DNA of 64,000 bases from Vulcanimicrobiota bacterium. Lineage in GTDB: Bacteria > Vulcanimicrobiota > Vulcanimicrobiia > Vulcanimicrobiales > Vulcanimicrobiaceae. The DNA is taken from contig JASHOG010000034.1 of assembly GCA_030041225.1 (NCBI GenBank), positions 27,744 to 91,743 of the forward strand. Reading direction: 5' to 3'. Below the pieces are notes generated by a model. It ran no database searches and was not told the origin of the DNA. It saw only the letters and a list, made by a program, of their open reading frames with translations. Position numbers and translations under genes: made by a program. Below are positions 35,719-43,645 of the stretch, in pieces (position 1 is the first letter of the stretch; every line of letters begins with the position of its first letter).

Positions 35719-35736
35719 AAAACGCGACATTCACTA

Positions 35737-37572
35737 TCACGTTACTGATGCCGCTAAGGTTTTGCGGTCGAGGTCGAGTTGCTCTGCTCCGAGCGTCATG
35801 ACGTCGGCGGCACCTTCTTTGATTTGGTGCCGGTACCAGAACGCTTGCGAGAGAATGTGGTCGGCGTAGAAACGGGCGGTTGCGAGCTTCGCTTTGTAGA
35901 AGTCACTCTCGCCGTCTTTTGCGGTGAGATGCCCGGCGGCAATCTTCGCTGCGCGAGCCATCTGCCAGCCGCCGGCGACGACACCCCAGAGCTTCAGGTA
36001 CGGCACGGAGCAGGCGAAGGCTTTGTTGAGGTCACTCATCGCATTCATACCAATCCACTGCGAGACGTCGGCGAGCACATCGACGCCCTGCTCGAAGATG
36101 GCCGCAATGACGCTCAGGTTCCGGTCCTTCTCTGCTTCCAACTCGCCCGCGAACTTCTTCATCTGCTTGATGACGACGGTTGCCGTGCTTCCCATGTCGC
36201 GAATCAGCTTGCGACCGACCAAGTCCATCGCTTGGATGCCCGTCGTTCCCTCGTAGATCGGCGTGATGCGCACGTCACGGTACTGTTGCGCAATGCCGGT
36301 CTCTTCCACGTAACCCATTCCGCCGAAGACCTGCAACCCCGTCGAGCACACGTCAATCGCGGTCTCCGTCGACCAGCCTTTCACGATCGGAATCATCAGC
36401 TCGACGAAGGCCCGGTGCTCCTTGCGCGTCTTCTCATCGGGGTGCCGCGTCGAGATGTCGAGCGAGCTTGCCGTGACTAGCGCAAGCGCGCGCATCGCCT
36501 CGATGCAGGCCTTCATCGACATCAGCATGCGGCGGACGTCGGGATGCTCGACGATCGGCTTCGGCGATTTGTCCGTCGCCATCGGATTGACGTCGCGCCC
36601 TTGAACGCGCTCCTTCGCGTACTCGAGTGCCGATTGATACGCGCGGTCTGCGAGTCCGAGCGCCTGGACACCGACCGAGAAACGCGCGGCGTTCATCATG
36701 ATGAACATATTCTCGAGGCCTTTGTTCGGCTCGCCGACGAGATACCCAATCGCGCCTTTACCCTTCTCCCCGTAGATGAGCGTGCACGTTGGATTCGCGT
36801 TGATACCGAGCTTGTGCTCGATGCCGGAGCAATAGACGTCGTTACGCTCGCCGAGCGTGCCGTCATCGTTGACGATGAACTTGGGAACGATGAACATCGA
36901 GATGCCGCGCGTCCCTTCGGGAGCATCCGGTAAGCGCGCCAGCACGAGATGGACGATGTTCTCAGACATGTCGTGCTCGCCGAAGGTAATGAAGATCTTC
37001 TGTCCACTGATGCGGTAGTGGTCGTCCTCGGGTACGGCTTTGCTGCGCACTTGGGCGAGGTCTGAGCCGGCCTGCGGCTCCGTCAGACACATCGTCCCCG
37101 TCCACTTTCCGGAGACCAGGTTGGGGATGTAACGCCGCTTCTGCTGCTCCGAACCCGTGAGCTCGATTGCCTCGATCGCACCTTGGTTCAGCAGCGGCCC
37201 GTTCGCAAAGCCGATGTTTGCGGCGTTCCACATCTCGAGCACCGGACCGAGCACGAGTTGTGGCAGACCTTGACCGCCGTACTCCTCGGGAACCGGCAAA
37301 CCGATCCAACCCGCCTCGGCGAACTTCTTGTACGCCTCCTTGAATCCGTGCGGAACCGTGACGCTGCCGTCTCTCCACGTGCAGCCTTCAACGTCGCCGC
37401 TTCGATTGAGCGGATCGAGAACGCCGCCCGCAAAAGCCGCGGCCTCCTCCAGGATAGAGTCGAGAACGTCGGCGCTATCTTCACAGCCGGGGAGCTTGGA
37501 GATCTCGTCGATCCCGGCGAGCTCGCGCAGGACGAACTGCATGTCGCGCAGGGGCGCTCGGTAGGTGCTCAT
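35737..37572 (-). CDS. acyl-CoA dehydrogenase with C-terminal extension (FadE, 611 aa)
   Basis: The 611-residue protein has the acyl-CoA dehydrogenase signatures MCLTEPQAGSDL and ITPIYEGTTGIQAMDLVGRK, the Glu of YEG being the usual catalytic base. The extra C-terminal 140 residues match the longer acyl-CoA dehydrogenase class. It performs the first oxidation of fatty acyl-CoA with FAD. It heads the operon with the FadB-type and thiolase genes. It also has a four-helix N-terminal domain ending in EEYGGQGLPQLVLG. Confidence 0.94.
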   Translation of the reverse strand: MSTYRAPLRDMQFVLRELAGIDEISKLPGCEDSADVLDSILEEAAAFAGGVLDPLNRSGDVEGCTWRDGSVTVPHGFKEAYKKFAEAGWIGLPVPEEYGGQGLPQLVLGPVLEMWNAANIGFANGPLLNQGAIEAIELTGSEQQKRRYIPNLVSGKWTGTMCLTEPQAGSDLAQVRSKAVPEDDHYRISGQKIFITFGEHDMSENIVHLVLARLPDAPEGTRGISMFIVPKFIVNDDGTLGERNDVYCSGIEHKLGINANPTCTLIYGEKGKGAIGYLVGEPNKGLENMFIMMNAARFSVGVQALGLADRAYQSALEYAKERVQGRDVNPMATDKSPKPIVEHPDVRRMLMSMKACIEAMRALALVTASSLDISTRHPDEKTRKEHRAFVELMIPIVKGWSTETAIDVCSTGLQVFGGMGYVEETGIAQQYRDVRITPIYEGTTGIQAMDLVGRKLIRDMGSTATVVIKQMKKFAGELEAEKDRNLSVIAAIFEQGVDVLADVSQWIGMNAMSDLNKAFACSVPYLKLWGVVAGGWQMARAAKIAAGHLTAKDGESDFYKAKLATARFYADHILSQAFWYRHQIKEGAADVMTLGAEQLDLDRKTLAASVT

Positions 37573-37633
37573 GGTGCTTTCTCGGGAGCGTGCGAAGGAT
37601 TATTATTTTTAATACTCATGACGCCGTCTCCTC

Positions 37634-38338
37634 TCAGTAGACGAGGCGAGCGAGGCCGTAGGCGGCGGCTGCCGCGACGCCGCCCACCAGCAGCGTCTGC
37701 AATGCCGCCCGTACCGGCGGAATACCCGTGGAGCGCCCTTTGAACAACCCAAAGAGGATGAGCGCAACGAACGTTACGAGCGCGGAGACTTCGAAAGCGC
37801 CGTGAGTCTTCGGAATGACCATGTACGGAATCAACGGCACGAGACCGCCGACGACGTACGCGCCGCCGATCGTCACCGCCGACCGCACATCGCGTCCGGG
37901 GACCGGTTTCTCGAGGCCGAGCTCGAAGCGCATCATGAAGTCGATCCAACGATCGTGGTCGGAGGTCACTGCGTCGACGGCTCGGTCGAGCGCGTCACCC
38001 GCCAAGCCGTAGCGCTCGAAGATCTCAACGATCTCCGCGCGCTCGCGTTCAGGTACCGTTTTCACCTCTTCGCGCTCGCGCCGTTCCTCGCTCACGTAGT
38101 AATCGACGGACGTACGTGCGGCGAGATAGCCGCCCAAGCCCATCGATATGCCGCCTGCGGCAAGCTCTGCGACGCCGGCGGTGACGACGATGTTCGACGC
38201 AGCGAGCGCCCCCGATATACCGGCGGCAAGCGCGAACGGAACCGTCAGGCCGTCGGACATACCGAGAACCACGTCGCGGACGAACGCGATTCCGGCGGGG
38301 TGTTGCTCGCTATGGTGAGCCGTTGCGACTTCATGCAT
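37634..38338 (-). CDS. VIT1/CCC1 family transporter (Fe/Mn)
   Basis: ATG 38338 gives 234 residues (the frame runs further upstream but without family sequence). FVRDVVLGMSDGLTVPFALAAGISGA and AGGISMGLGGYLAARTSVDYY are the family hallmarks, with five predicted helices and a charged loop ERREREEVKTVPERERAEI that in VIT1 binds metal. It likely exports iron or manganese. It is convergent-adjacent to the fadE operon and divergent from the HExxH peptidase gene. Confidence 0.9.
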   Translation of the reverse strand: MHEVATAHHSEQHPAGIAFVRDVVLGMSDGLTVPFALAAGISGALAASNIVVTAGVAELAAGGISMGLGGYLAARTSVDYYVSEERREREEVKTVPERERAEIVEIFERYGLAGDALDRAVDAVTSDHDRWIDFMMRFELGLEKPVPGRDVRSAVTIGGAYVVGGLVPLIPYMVIPKTHGAFEVSALVTFVALILFGLFKGRSTGIPPVRAALQTLLVGGVAAAAAYGLARLVY

Positions 38339-38426
38339 AGGCCGGTGCTTCAACGCGCCCTCGCGTTCATCCGGCGGACATGCACTGTCGACATCTTCGC
38401 AATGACGATGCCGGAGCATAGCAGGG

Positions 38427-39017
38427 ATGGAACACGACGCTCCTCGCCTCGCTGCGAAGCTCGTCGGCAGCCTCTGTGCACGCGCGCCGGAGCGAGGAAT
38501 CATCGACGCACTCGCTCTCTTTGGAGCAGACGCACTCGCCTTCGCGCTTGGCGGCGGCGTCAGCGTCGTAGCACTGCCGCAAGGGGCGCGCTATCGAGAA
38601 CTCTCGAAAGCGCTCGCGCGGCTCGGCATCGATGTCGATGCGTGGCCGGCGCCTCCGGCGGGGCTTTTCGTCGTCGAGGAGCGCACGGTCTACTTGCGTT
38701 CACGAAGCCCGATGACGGTGACGCACGAGTTCGGTCACGCACTCGACTGCGTGCTCGGTGGTGGTGTTTACCGCTCCGGAATCGACCCCGCAATTCGCGG
38801 CTGTTTCGCAGCCGCCCGTAGCTTCGTCACGCCGTATGCCGCGACGGGCCTCGACGAGTATTTTGCTGAAGCTCTTCGCGCCTACGTCGAGGCGAATGAT
38901 CCCGCATCGGCATGGCCTCCGGCGACACGCTCCCGGCTACGATGCCTCGACCCGGCGCTCTACGAGTATATCGACGATCTCTTCCGCTTTGGGTTCAAGC
39001 GAGCGAGCGCCGCATAA
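38427..39017 (+). CDS. HExxH metallopeptidase (anthrax lethal factor-like fold)
   Basis: The 196-residue protein carries His100-Glu101-Phe-Gly-His104 (THEFGHALD) and a third-ligand helix DEYFAEALRAYVE at about residues 143-155. This spacing, plus FxTPYA and the GLDEYFAE pattern, matches ATLF-like zinc peptidases related to anthrax lethal factor. No signal peptide is seen, so it should be cytosolic. Its substrate is unknown. Confidence 0.78.
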   Translation: MEHDAPRLAAKLVGSLCARAPERGIIDALALFGADALAFALGGGVSVVALPQGARYRELSKALARLGIDVDAWPAPPAGLFVVEERTVYLRSRSPMTVTHEFGHALDCVLGGGVYRSGIDPAIRGCFAAARSFVTPYAATGLDEYFAEALRAYVEANDPASAWPPATRSRLRCLDPALYEYIDDLFRFGFKRASAA

Positions 39018-39072
39018 GGGATTACACATATTTCCTAGGGAATGCTTGAAAGCAGAGAAAGGAAGGTTACCC

Positions 39073-39858
39073 ATGCAGGACCGCATGAGCGGAGCGCGGC
39101 TCCGCCCATATGTGAGTTTGACTCTGGCGCTAGGTCTCGCGGCTACTCTCAGCCTGCCTGCCTTGGCGCAACAACACAAAGGCCAAGGGAAGGGCGGCAG
39201 CACACACACCACGACGTCGCACTCGTCGGGTGCGCACTCGATGACCTCGCACTCGATGGGCGGTGGCCATACCACGCACACCGCACATACGATGCACACG
39301 ACGCATACAACGCATACAACGCACACGACGCACACCGTGCATACGACGCATACGACCCATACCACGCATACGACCCACACCACGCATACGACCCATACGA
39401 CGCATACGACACATACGACGCATACGACGCATGTTACGGGACACTACCACTCGTCGGTAACGCACTTCGTGGGCACGCGCACGGCCCACACGGTACGCAC
39501 GTCATACCGCGGCGTGAGCATACACAGCTCGGTATTCATTCGCAACGTCAGCTCGTATCACTCGGCGCACTACCCGGGAGTTACGCTGAACATCGGTTAT
39601 GCGCGCAATGGCGCATACTACCCCGGCGCGCACTGGATGTACTTTGGCGGTCACCGGTGGTACGACGGCTACTGGTATAACTACTGGTGGAATCAGCCGT
39701 GGCTTTGGTGGGGAGGCTACTACGGCTTCTGGCTCAACGTCGGGGGCATTGAAGTCTTCGTCTATGAGAGTGCACCAGGCCAATGCACGTACTGGAACGG
39801 CGCCGGCTGGGCGCCGTGGTACAACCCGCCTTACACGCCCTATTATTGCCCGTACTAA
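39073..39858 (+). CDS. secreted His/Thr-repeat protein sharing its C-terminal domain with the Gly/Tyr-repeat protein
   Basis: GGAAGG lies 6 nt before ATG 39073, giving 261 residues; a longer frame upstream is not needed. A signal peptide (VSLTLALGLAATLSLPALA) precedes a run of about 17 THT or TTH triplets (residues 66-120), a probable metal-binding segment. The C-terminal 70 residues (WYDGYWYNYWW, YYGFWL, EVFVYESAPGQC, YYCPY end) match the domain of the protein at 2810-3490. This is a paralogous pair with different N-terminal repeats. Function unknown; exported. Confidence 0.87.
   Translation: MQDRMSGARLRPYVSLTLALGLAATLSLPALAQQHKGQGKGGSTHTTTSHSSGAHSMTSHSMGGGHTTHTAHTMHTTHTTHTTHTTHTVHTTHTTHTTHTTHTTHTTHTTHTTHTTHTTHVTGHYHSSVTHFVGTRTAHTVRTSYRGVSIHSSVFIRNVSSYHSAHYPGVTLNIGYARNGAYYPGAHWMYFGGHRWYDGYWYNYWWNQPWLWWGGYYGFWLNVGGIEVFVYESAPGQCTYWNGAGWAPWYNPPYTPYYCPY
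39276..39435 (+). repeat. coding tandem repeat (His/Thr codons)
   Basis: A 9-nt tandem (CATACGACG and variants) encodes the Thr/His run of the secreted protein. It is prone to copy-number change and could be mistaken for a non-coding microsatellite. Confidence 0.8.
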
Positions 39859-39877
39859 TCTTCACTCGTTTGTCAAC

Positions 39878-39903
39878 AAGAGCCGCGCTCACGCGCGGCT
39901 CTT
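39878..39903. terminator. bidirectional terminator
   Basis: An 11-bp perfect stem (39878-39888 with 39893-39903, arm AAGAGCCGCGC) with a 4-nt loop ends the + strand His/Thr gene and lies just after the stop of the convergent gene. T-rich on the + side (CTTTACC). Confidence 0.85.
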
Positions 39904-39924
39904 TACCGTGCGGTCCCGCCATGG

Positions 39925-40677
39925 CTAGAAGCACTGGAGAAACGCACCACCTTTTGTAACCGAACCCGACGATGTCACAACCGTCCGCATGCTCATGACC
40001 ATGTCACGGCCGACTTCCGTTTGGCAGCCCAAGTGCTCCGCTTCCTTCGGTCCGAACGCCGGCCCCAACTCGATCCACGTCGTCGCTCCGTCGTCGATGA
40101 ACAAGACCGCGTAGTTGCCCAGACTCTTCTGCGAGTCTGGGAGGTTGGAGATAGACGCAAGCACGCTTTTCGCATACGCGAAGGCCGCTTGATATTGGTC
40201 TGGAATCGCGCCGTTTGCCGGAAGCGGCCCAACGGCGTGGACGTTCGTAACCGAGTTGTCAGCGAGCGAGCGTTCCTGCGCGACTGGGTCTCCTGGAGTG
40301 TAACTCCAGAGCACGCTGTTATTGCTCACGAAGATCGGCATCCGATGGTTCACGGCATAGAGTTTGTCGACCAAAGAGATGTGCAAGGGATATCCCAGCG
40401 TATCGAGTGAGTGACGAATGACCTCGACGCCTGCCACGGAGGCGCCCGTAGGTGGTGAAGGTGACGGCATGTCGAGATGCTCGTTCGTGCCGACGTTGGC
40501 GGGCCCAAAGCCGAAGCCGCTAGCGCTCTTGTACAGCCAAACGCCGAGATCGCGGTACGTTCCCTGCGCATTGATCGTGATCGACGCGAGTGCAACGCCG
40601 TACCCAAGCGCAGCGCTAAACAGTAGCGCCGCTAGAACCGCATCACGGCGCCGGTTCAAGACGCGCCTGCTTTTCAC
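39925..40677 (-). CDS. secreted or membrane-anchored protein of unknown function (250 aa)
   Basis: A hydrophobic N-terminal segment (DAVLAALLFSAALGYGVALA) precedes a 220-residue domain with GTYRDLGVWLYKSASGFGFGPANVG, VLFIDDGATTWIELGPAFG and a final cysteine-containing GGAFLQCF (split here). It overlaps the ftsW-type gene by 35 nt and is the last gene of the operon, where a penicillin-binding protein would be expected in actinobacterial operons. It has no such domain. I do not recognise the family. Confidence 0.7.
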   Translation of the reverse strand: MKSRRVLNRRRDAVLAALLFSAALGYGVALASITINAQGTYRDLGVWLYKSASGFGFGPANVGTNEHLDMPSPSPPTGASVAGVEVIRHSLDTLGYPLHISLVDKLYAVNHRMPIFVSNNSVLWSYTPGDPVAQERSLADNSVTNVHAVGPLPANGAIPDQYQAAFAYAKSVLASISNLPDSQKSLGNYAVLFIDDGATTWIELGPAFGPKEAEHLGCQTEVGRDMVMSMRTVVTSSGSVTKGGAFLQCF

Positions 40678-41851
40678 TCATCGCCCAGACGAGCGAGACG
40701 AGAAGAAAGTTTGCGAGCAGCGAGCTGCCGCCGTAGGATATGAACGGCAGCGTGATTCCCGTGAGCGGAAAAAGCCCGATGACGCCTCCGACGATGATCA
40801 ACACTTGGAAGCCGAACGTCGCGGCAAGGCCGACCGCGAGCAACTTCGCGTACAGATCCGGTTGCTCGATACCGATGACGAGAATGCGCCGGACGATCGC
40901 GAGAAAGAGCGTCAGCACCGCGACGGCGCCGAGCCAGCCAAACTCCTCACCGATCGCGGCAAAGACGTAGTCCGTCGCGGCGTCCGGGACGTACTGCGGA
41001 TGGCCAAGCCGGTATCCCGTTCCGAACAGGCCACCGGCCGCAAGTGAGAAGTAGCCCTGCGAGCTCTGATAACCACGGCCGTACGGATCGGCAAACGGAT
41101 GGAGCCACACGCCGATGCGTGTTGCGACGTACGGAAAATGATGAACCGCCCAGAACGCGACAAGCGCGAAGATCAGGAAGCCGGCAAGCACGATGTCGAG
41201 ACGTCGCGTTGCGACGAAGAGCATCGTCGCGAAGGTCACGAGCAAAAGGGTTGCCATTCCGAGGTCGTGCTGTAAGACGAGAATCGCCATCGACGCACCC
41301 CAGCCGAGAAAGAGCGGCCCGAGGTAACGCGCGTTTGCCGTCCACACGCGGCGCGCGGTCGCGATCACATCGCCGGTCTCGGCAAGGTACGCAGCGAGAA
41401 AGAAGACGACGAAGAGCTTGATGAGCTCGATCGGTTCGTATCGAACGTCGCCGAAGCGAATCCAGAGGCGCGCACCATTCACCGACTGTCCGAAGAGGAG
41501 GAGGAGCACGAAGAGCACGAGCGATGCAAGGACCCAGACGTACTTGTAGGCAGCCATGCGCCGAAAGCGCGTGAACGCCGGACCGAGCACGACGGTGAGC
41601 GCAAGCGAGACGAGAAGCCACTCTTGCTGCTTGCGCGCGAGAGCGGGGGCGAGTCTTGCGACGAGCATAAGGCCAAACGCCGAGAGCAGCACGGCGAGCG
41701 CCGGAAGCACATCGTCGCGTTCGCCCACCGGCTGCGCCAATACCCAAATGTACGCGAGTGCGACGAGGATCATTTCGACCCACCACGGGCCAAGGGTCTG
41801 TGGTTGGACGAGCGAGAGCATGAAGGCGCCGATCACGAGCGCGCCGGTCAT
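40643..41851 (-). CDS. FtsW/RodA/SpoVE family peptidoglycan polymerase
   Basis: The protein has about ten membrane helices and the SEDS motifs: SVNGARLWIRFGDV, EPIELIKL, LQHDLGMATL, GYQSSQGYFSLAAGGLFGTGY, DYVFAAIGEEFGWLG, ITLPFISYGGSS. ATG 41851 gives 402 residues; the frame continues to a CTG at 41878 that overlaps the PP2C-like gene's TGA as CTGA. SEDS proteins polymerise peptidoglycan with a partner transpeptidase. Division versus elongation role cannot be told here. Confidence 0.93.
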   Translation of the reverse strand: MTGALVIGAFMLSLVQPQTLGPWWVEMILVALAYIWVLAQPVGERDDVLPALAVLLSAFGLMLVARLAPALARKQQEWLLVSLALTVVLGPAFTRFRRMAAYKYVWVLASLVLFVLLLLFGQSVNGARLWIRFGDVRYEPIELIKLFVVFFLAAYLAETGDVIATARRVWTANARYLGPLFLGWGASMAILVLQHDLGMATLLLVTFATMLFVATRRLDIVLAGFLIFALVAFWAVHHFPYVATRIGVWLHPFADPYGRGYQSSQGYFSLAAGGLFGTGYRLGHPQYVPDAATDYVFAAIGEEFGWLGAVAVLTLFLAIVRRILVIGIEQPDLYAKLLAVGLAATFGFQVLIIVGGVIGLFPLTGITLPFISYGGSSLLANFLLVSLVWAMSEKQARLEPAP

Positions 41852-41874
41852 CGGCGCGGCGCGGCGCGCGAGCG

Positions 41875-42570
41875 TCAGCAGTGGAAAAACGCGCGCAAGC
41901 GCTCGATGAACCCATGCGGCGCTCTGTGCTCACATGGGACGGGCAGCTCGTCCGAGCTCTCGTATCGCACACGCAAGACCTGCTGCTCCGCCCCGCTTTC
42001 CAGCGCTTCGATGAAGCGGCGCGAATCGAAAACCTCACGCAGTGCATGGCCGCACAGCGCAAGAACGTCCCCCGATTCAAGCCCGATCGAGGAGACGGTG
42101 AACGTGAGGGAGGGTGCGATGCCCAGCGCTCGAGCGAGTACCGGTTGCGCACCCTCGAAGACGTCGCCGTTCGTCAGCGGCAGGACGTTCTGCCGATGCA
42201 CGAGGTAGACGGCGGTCGAGCCGGCATGCGCGACGTAGGCACGATCCCGCACGACGAGCGCTGCCGAGAGCGAGCAGGCCGAGGGGACGTAGTCATCGTG
42301 GCCCGCGCTGCGCAAGTACAGTGCACCGTTGACGCGCGCGAGCGCACCGCACAGCGTTCCCGCTGCACTGTGCGAGCGCAGTAAACGCCTCGTACGCGTC
42401 TCTCCTCGGGTTCGCCTACGACACTCGCTCTCGAGGCGAGTAAGCGCAGCGCGCGCGATGGGAGCACCCTCGATCTCGCCGAAGCCGCGCGCGATGGCGA
42501 AGAGCCAGGTTGCCGGCGCAAGACGGAGCGTCAGGCAACTTGCGAGATCGCCGCGGATCGCTACGTCCAT
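41875..42570 (-). CDS. PP2C-like protein that has lost its catalytic residues (pseudophosphatase)
   Basis: The 231-residue protein has the PP2C order and hydrophobic pattern, but every metal-binding motif I can align is changed. The expected DGMGG reads RGFGE (residues 28-32), the GDSR strand reads AGSTAVYLV (115-122), and the CSDGL motif reads CGHAL (172-176). The N-terminal RxxNED motif is not found. It should be inactive as a phosphatase but could bind phosphoproteins or regulate FtsW. It lies between the FhaB-like and ftsW genes, where PP2C phosphatases usually sit. Confidence 0.72.
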   Translation of the reverse strand: MDVAIRGDLASCLTLRLAPATWLFAIARGFGEIEGAPIARAALTRLESECRRRTRGETRTRRLLRSHSAAGTLCGALARVNGALYLRSAGHDDYVPSACSLSAALVVRDRAYVAHAGSTAVYLVHRQNVLPLTNGDVFEGAQPVLARALGIAPSLTFTVSSIGLESGDVLALCGHALREVFDSRRFIEALESGAEQQVLRVRYESSDELPVPCEHRAPHGFIERLRAFFHC

Positions 42571-42989
42571 TGTGCGATGTCCTTCACTACCAAGCGCGCA
42601 GTCCCTACGTCGATCCGGTCGCCGGGGCGTATCTCGATCGCTTGGCGGAGCCTCCGGCCATTCAGGAAGGTACCGTTCGTGCTGTCAAGGTCACTGAGAT
42701 ACACAACGCCGTTCTCGGCTTCGAAGCGAGCATGGTGTCTGCCGACGTCTGGGTCGTCGACGACGACGTCTGCGTCCGCACCACGCCCGACAACCGCCGG
42801 CGTGAGCACGTCGACGAAGTGCTCACCATCACGATCGACAACGTCGAGTTGAATGCGCATCGGAGCGAGGCGCCCGATATCGCGCGCCACGCGAAAACGC
42901 GGATTCGCCGCCGCGATTCCCACGCCGAAAAGGAGCATCGTGACAACAAGAGATTCGATCCGGAGTGAGACCTCCAGCGCAGGTGTCAC
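42561..42989 (-). CDS. FhaB-like membrane-anchored FHA protein (142 aa)
   Basis: GTG 42989 overlaps the TGA of the fhaA-like gene. One N-terminal helix (IESLVVTMLLFGVGIAAA) anchors the protein. A C-terminal FHA domain holds the phosphothreonine-binding residues in VGRGADAD (GR), GRHHARF and STNGTFLNG. The residue equivalent to the conserved Ser before RxH is Gly here. It binds phosphothreonine peptides. No Ser/Thr kinase is encoded nearby. Confidence 0.85.
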   Translation of the reverse strand: MTPALEVSLRIESLVVTMLLFGVGIAAANPRFRVARDIGRLAPMRIQLDVVDRDGEHFVDVLTPAVVGRGADADVVVDDPDVGRHHARFEAENGVVYLSDLDSTNGTFLNGRRLRQAIEIRPGDRIDVGTARLVVKDIAQWT

Positions 42990-43645
42990 GCGGCGCCTTC
43001 GACTCTCAACTCGGTATTCCCAAAAGTCAAGACGTCGCCGTTCTTCAGCGTGCAACTGCGAACGCGCTCGCCGTTGACGAAGGTACCGTTCCTCGAGCCG
43101 AGGTCGCGTACCACCGGAACACCATTGACGATGGAGATCGTGGCGTGCCGCCGCGAAACGCTGGGATCAACGAGCTCGACCTTTGCGGCGCTGGCACGCC
43201 CGATCAGCATTTCCCCTTCGAGGCGGTAGAGCGCATCGACGGGAACACCACGGATCACGTGCAGTTGATAGCGCGGCAGATTCGTCCCGAGCTCGATCCG
43301 GACGGTGCCCAGAGGTACTCCTTCGAGCGCCGTCAGCGCGACACGAGGCTCACCGCCGGTGAACGCCACGCCGACACGTGCTGCGAGGTCGCGAAGAAGC
43401 TGTGCCCACTCGCGTTCGAGATATGCGCGTTCCGAGGCGAGCCGCTCGAAGTCCTCTGGATGTACGGAGATGACGTAGGAAGCGGGTGCGACCAGACGGC
43501 CTCCCTCGCCCCGCGTGTGCATCTCCATCACGGCGACGAGCTTGCGCGCAACGTGCGCTGGTGCGACATCGCCCGGGAAGCTGCGCGCAAAGGCTCGCTC
43601 GACGAGCGCAGAGCAGGCTTGCTCGAAACGAGAGAGGAGGCTCAC
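42986..43645 (-). CDS. FhaA-like protein (DUF3662 + FHA domain)
   Basis: GTG 43645 overlaps the TGA of rsmB (GTGA) and gives 219 residues. The N-terminal part (SRFEQACSALVERAFARSFPGDVAPAHVARKLVAVMEM, in two parts) is the DUF3662 domain of mycobacterial FhaA. The C-terminal FHA domain has LIGRASAA, SVSRRHATI and GSRNGTFVNGERV. In actinobacteria FhaA and FhaB bind phosphorylated wall-synthesis proteins. It is encoded between rsmB and fhaB. Confidence 0.87.
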   Translation of the reverse strand: MSLLSRFEQACSALVERAFARSFPGDVAPAHVARKLVAVMEMHTRGEGGRLVAPASYVISVHPEDFERLASERAYLEREWAQLLRDLAARVGVAFTGGEPRVALTALEGVPLGTVRIELGTNLPRYQLHVIRGVPVDALYRLEGEMLIGRASAAKVELVDPSVSRRHATISIVNGVPVVRDLGSRNGTFVNGERVRSCTLKNGDVLTFGNTELRVEGAA

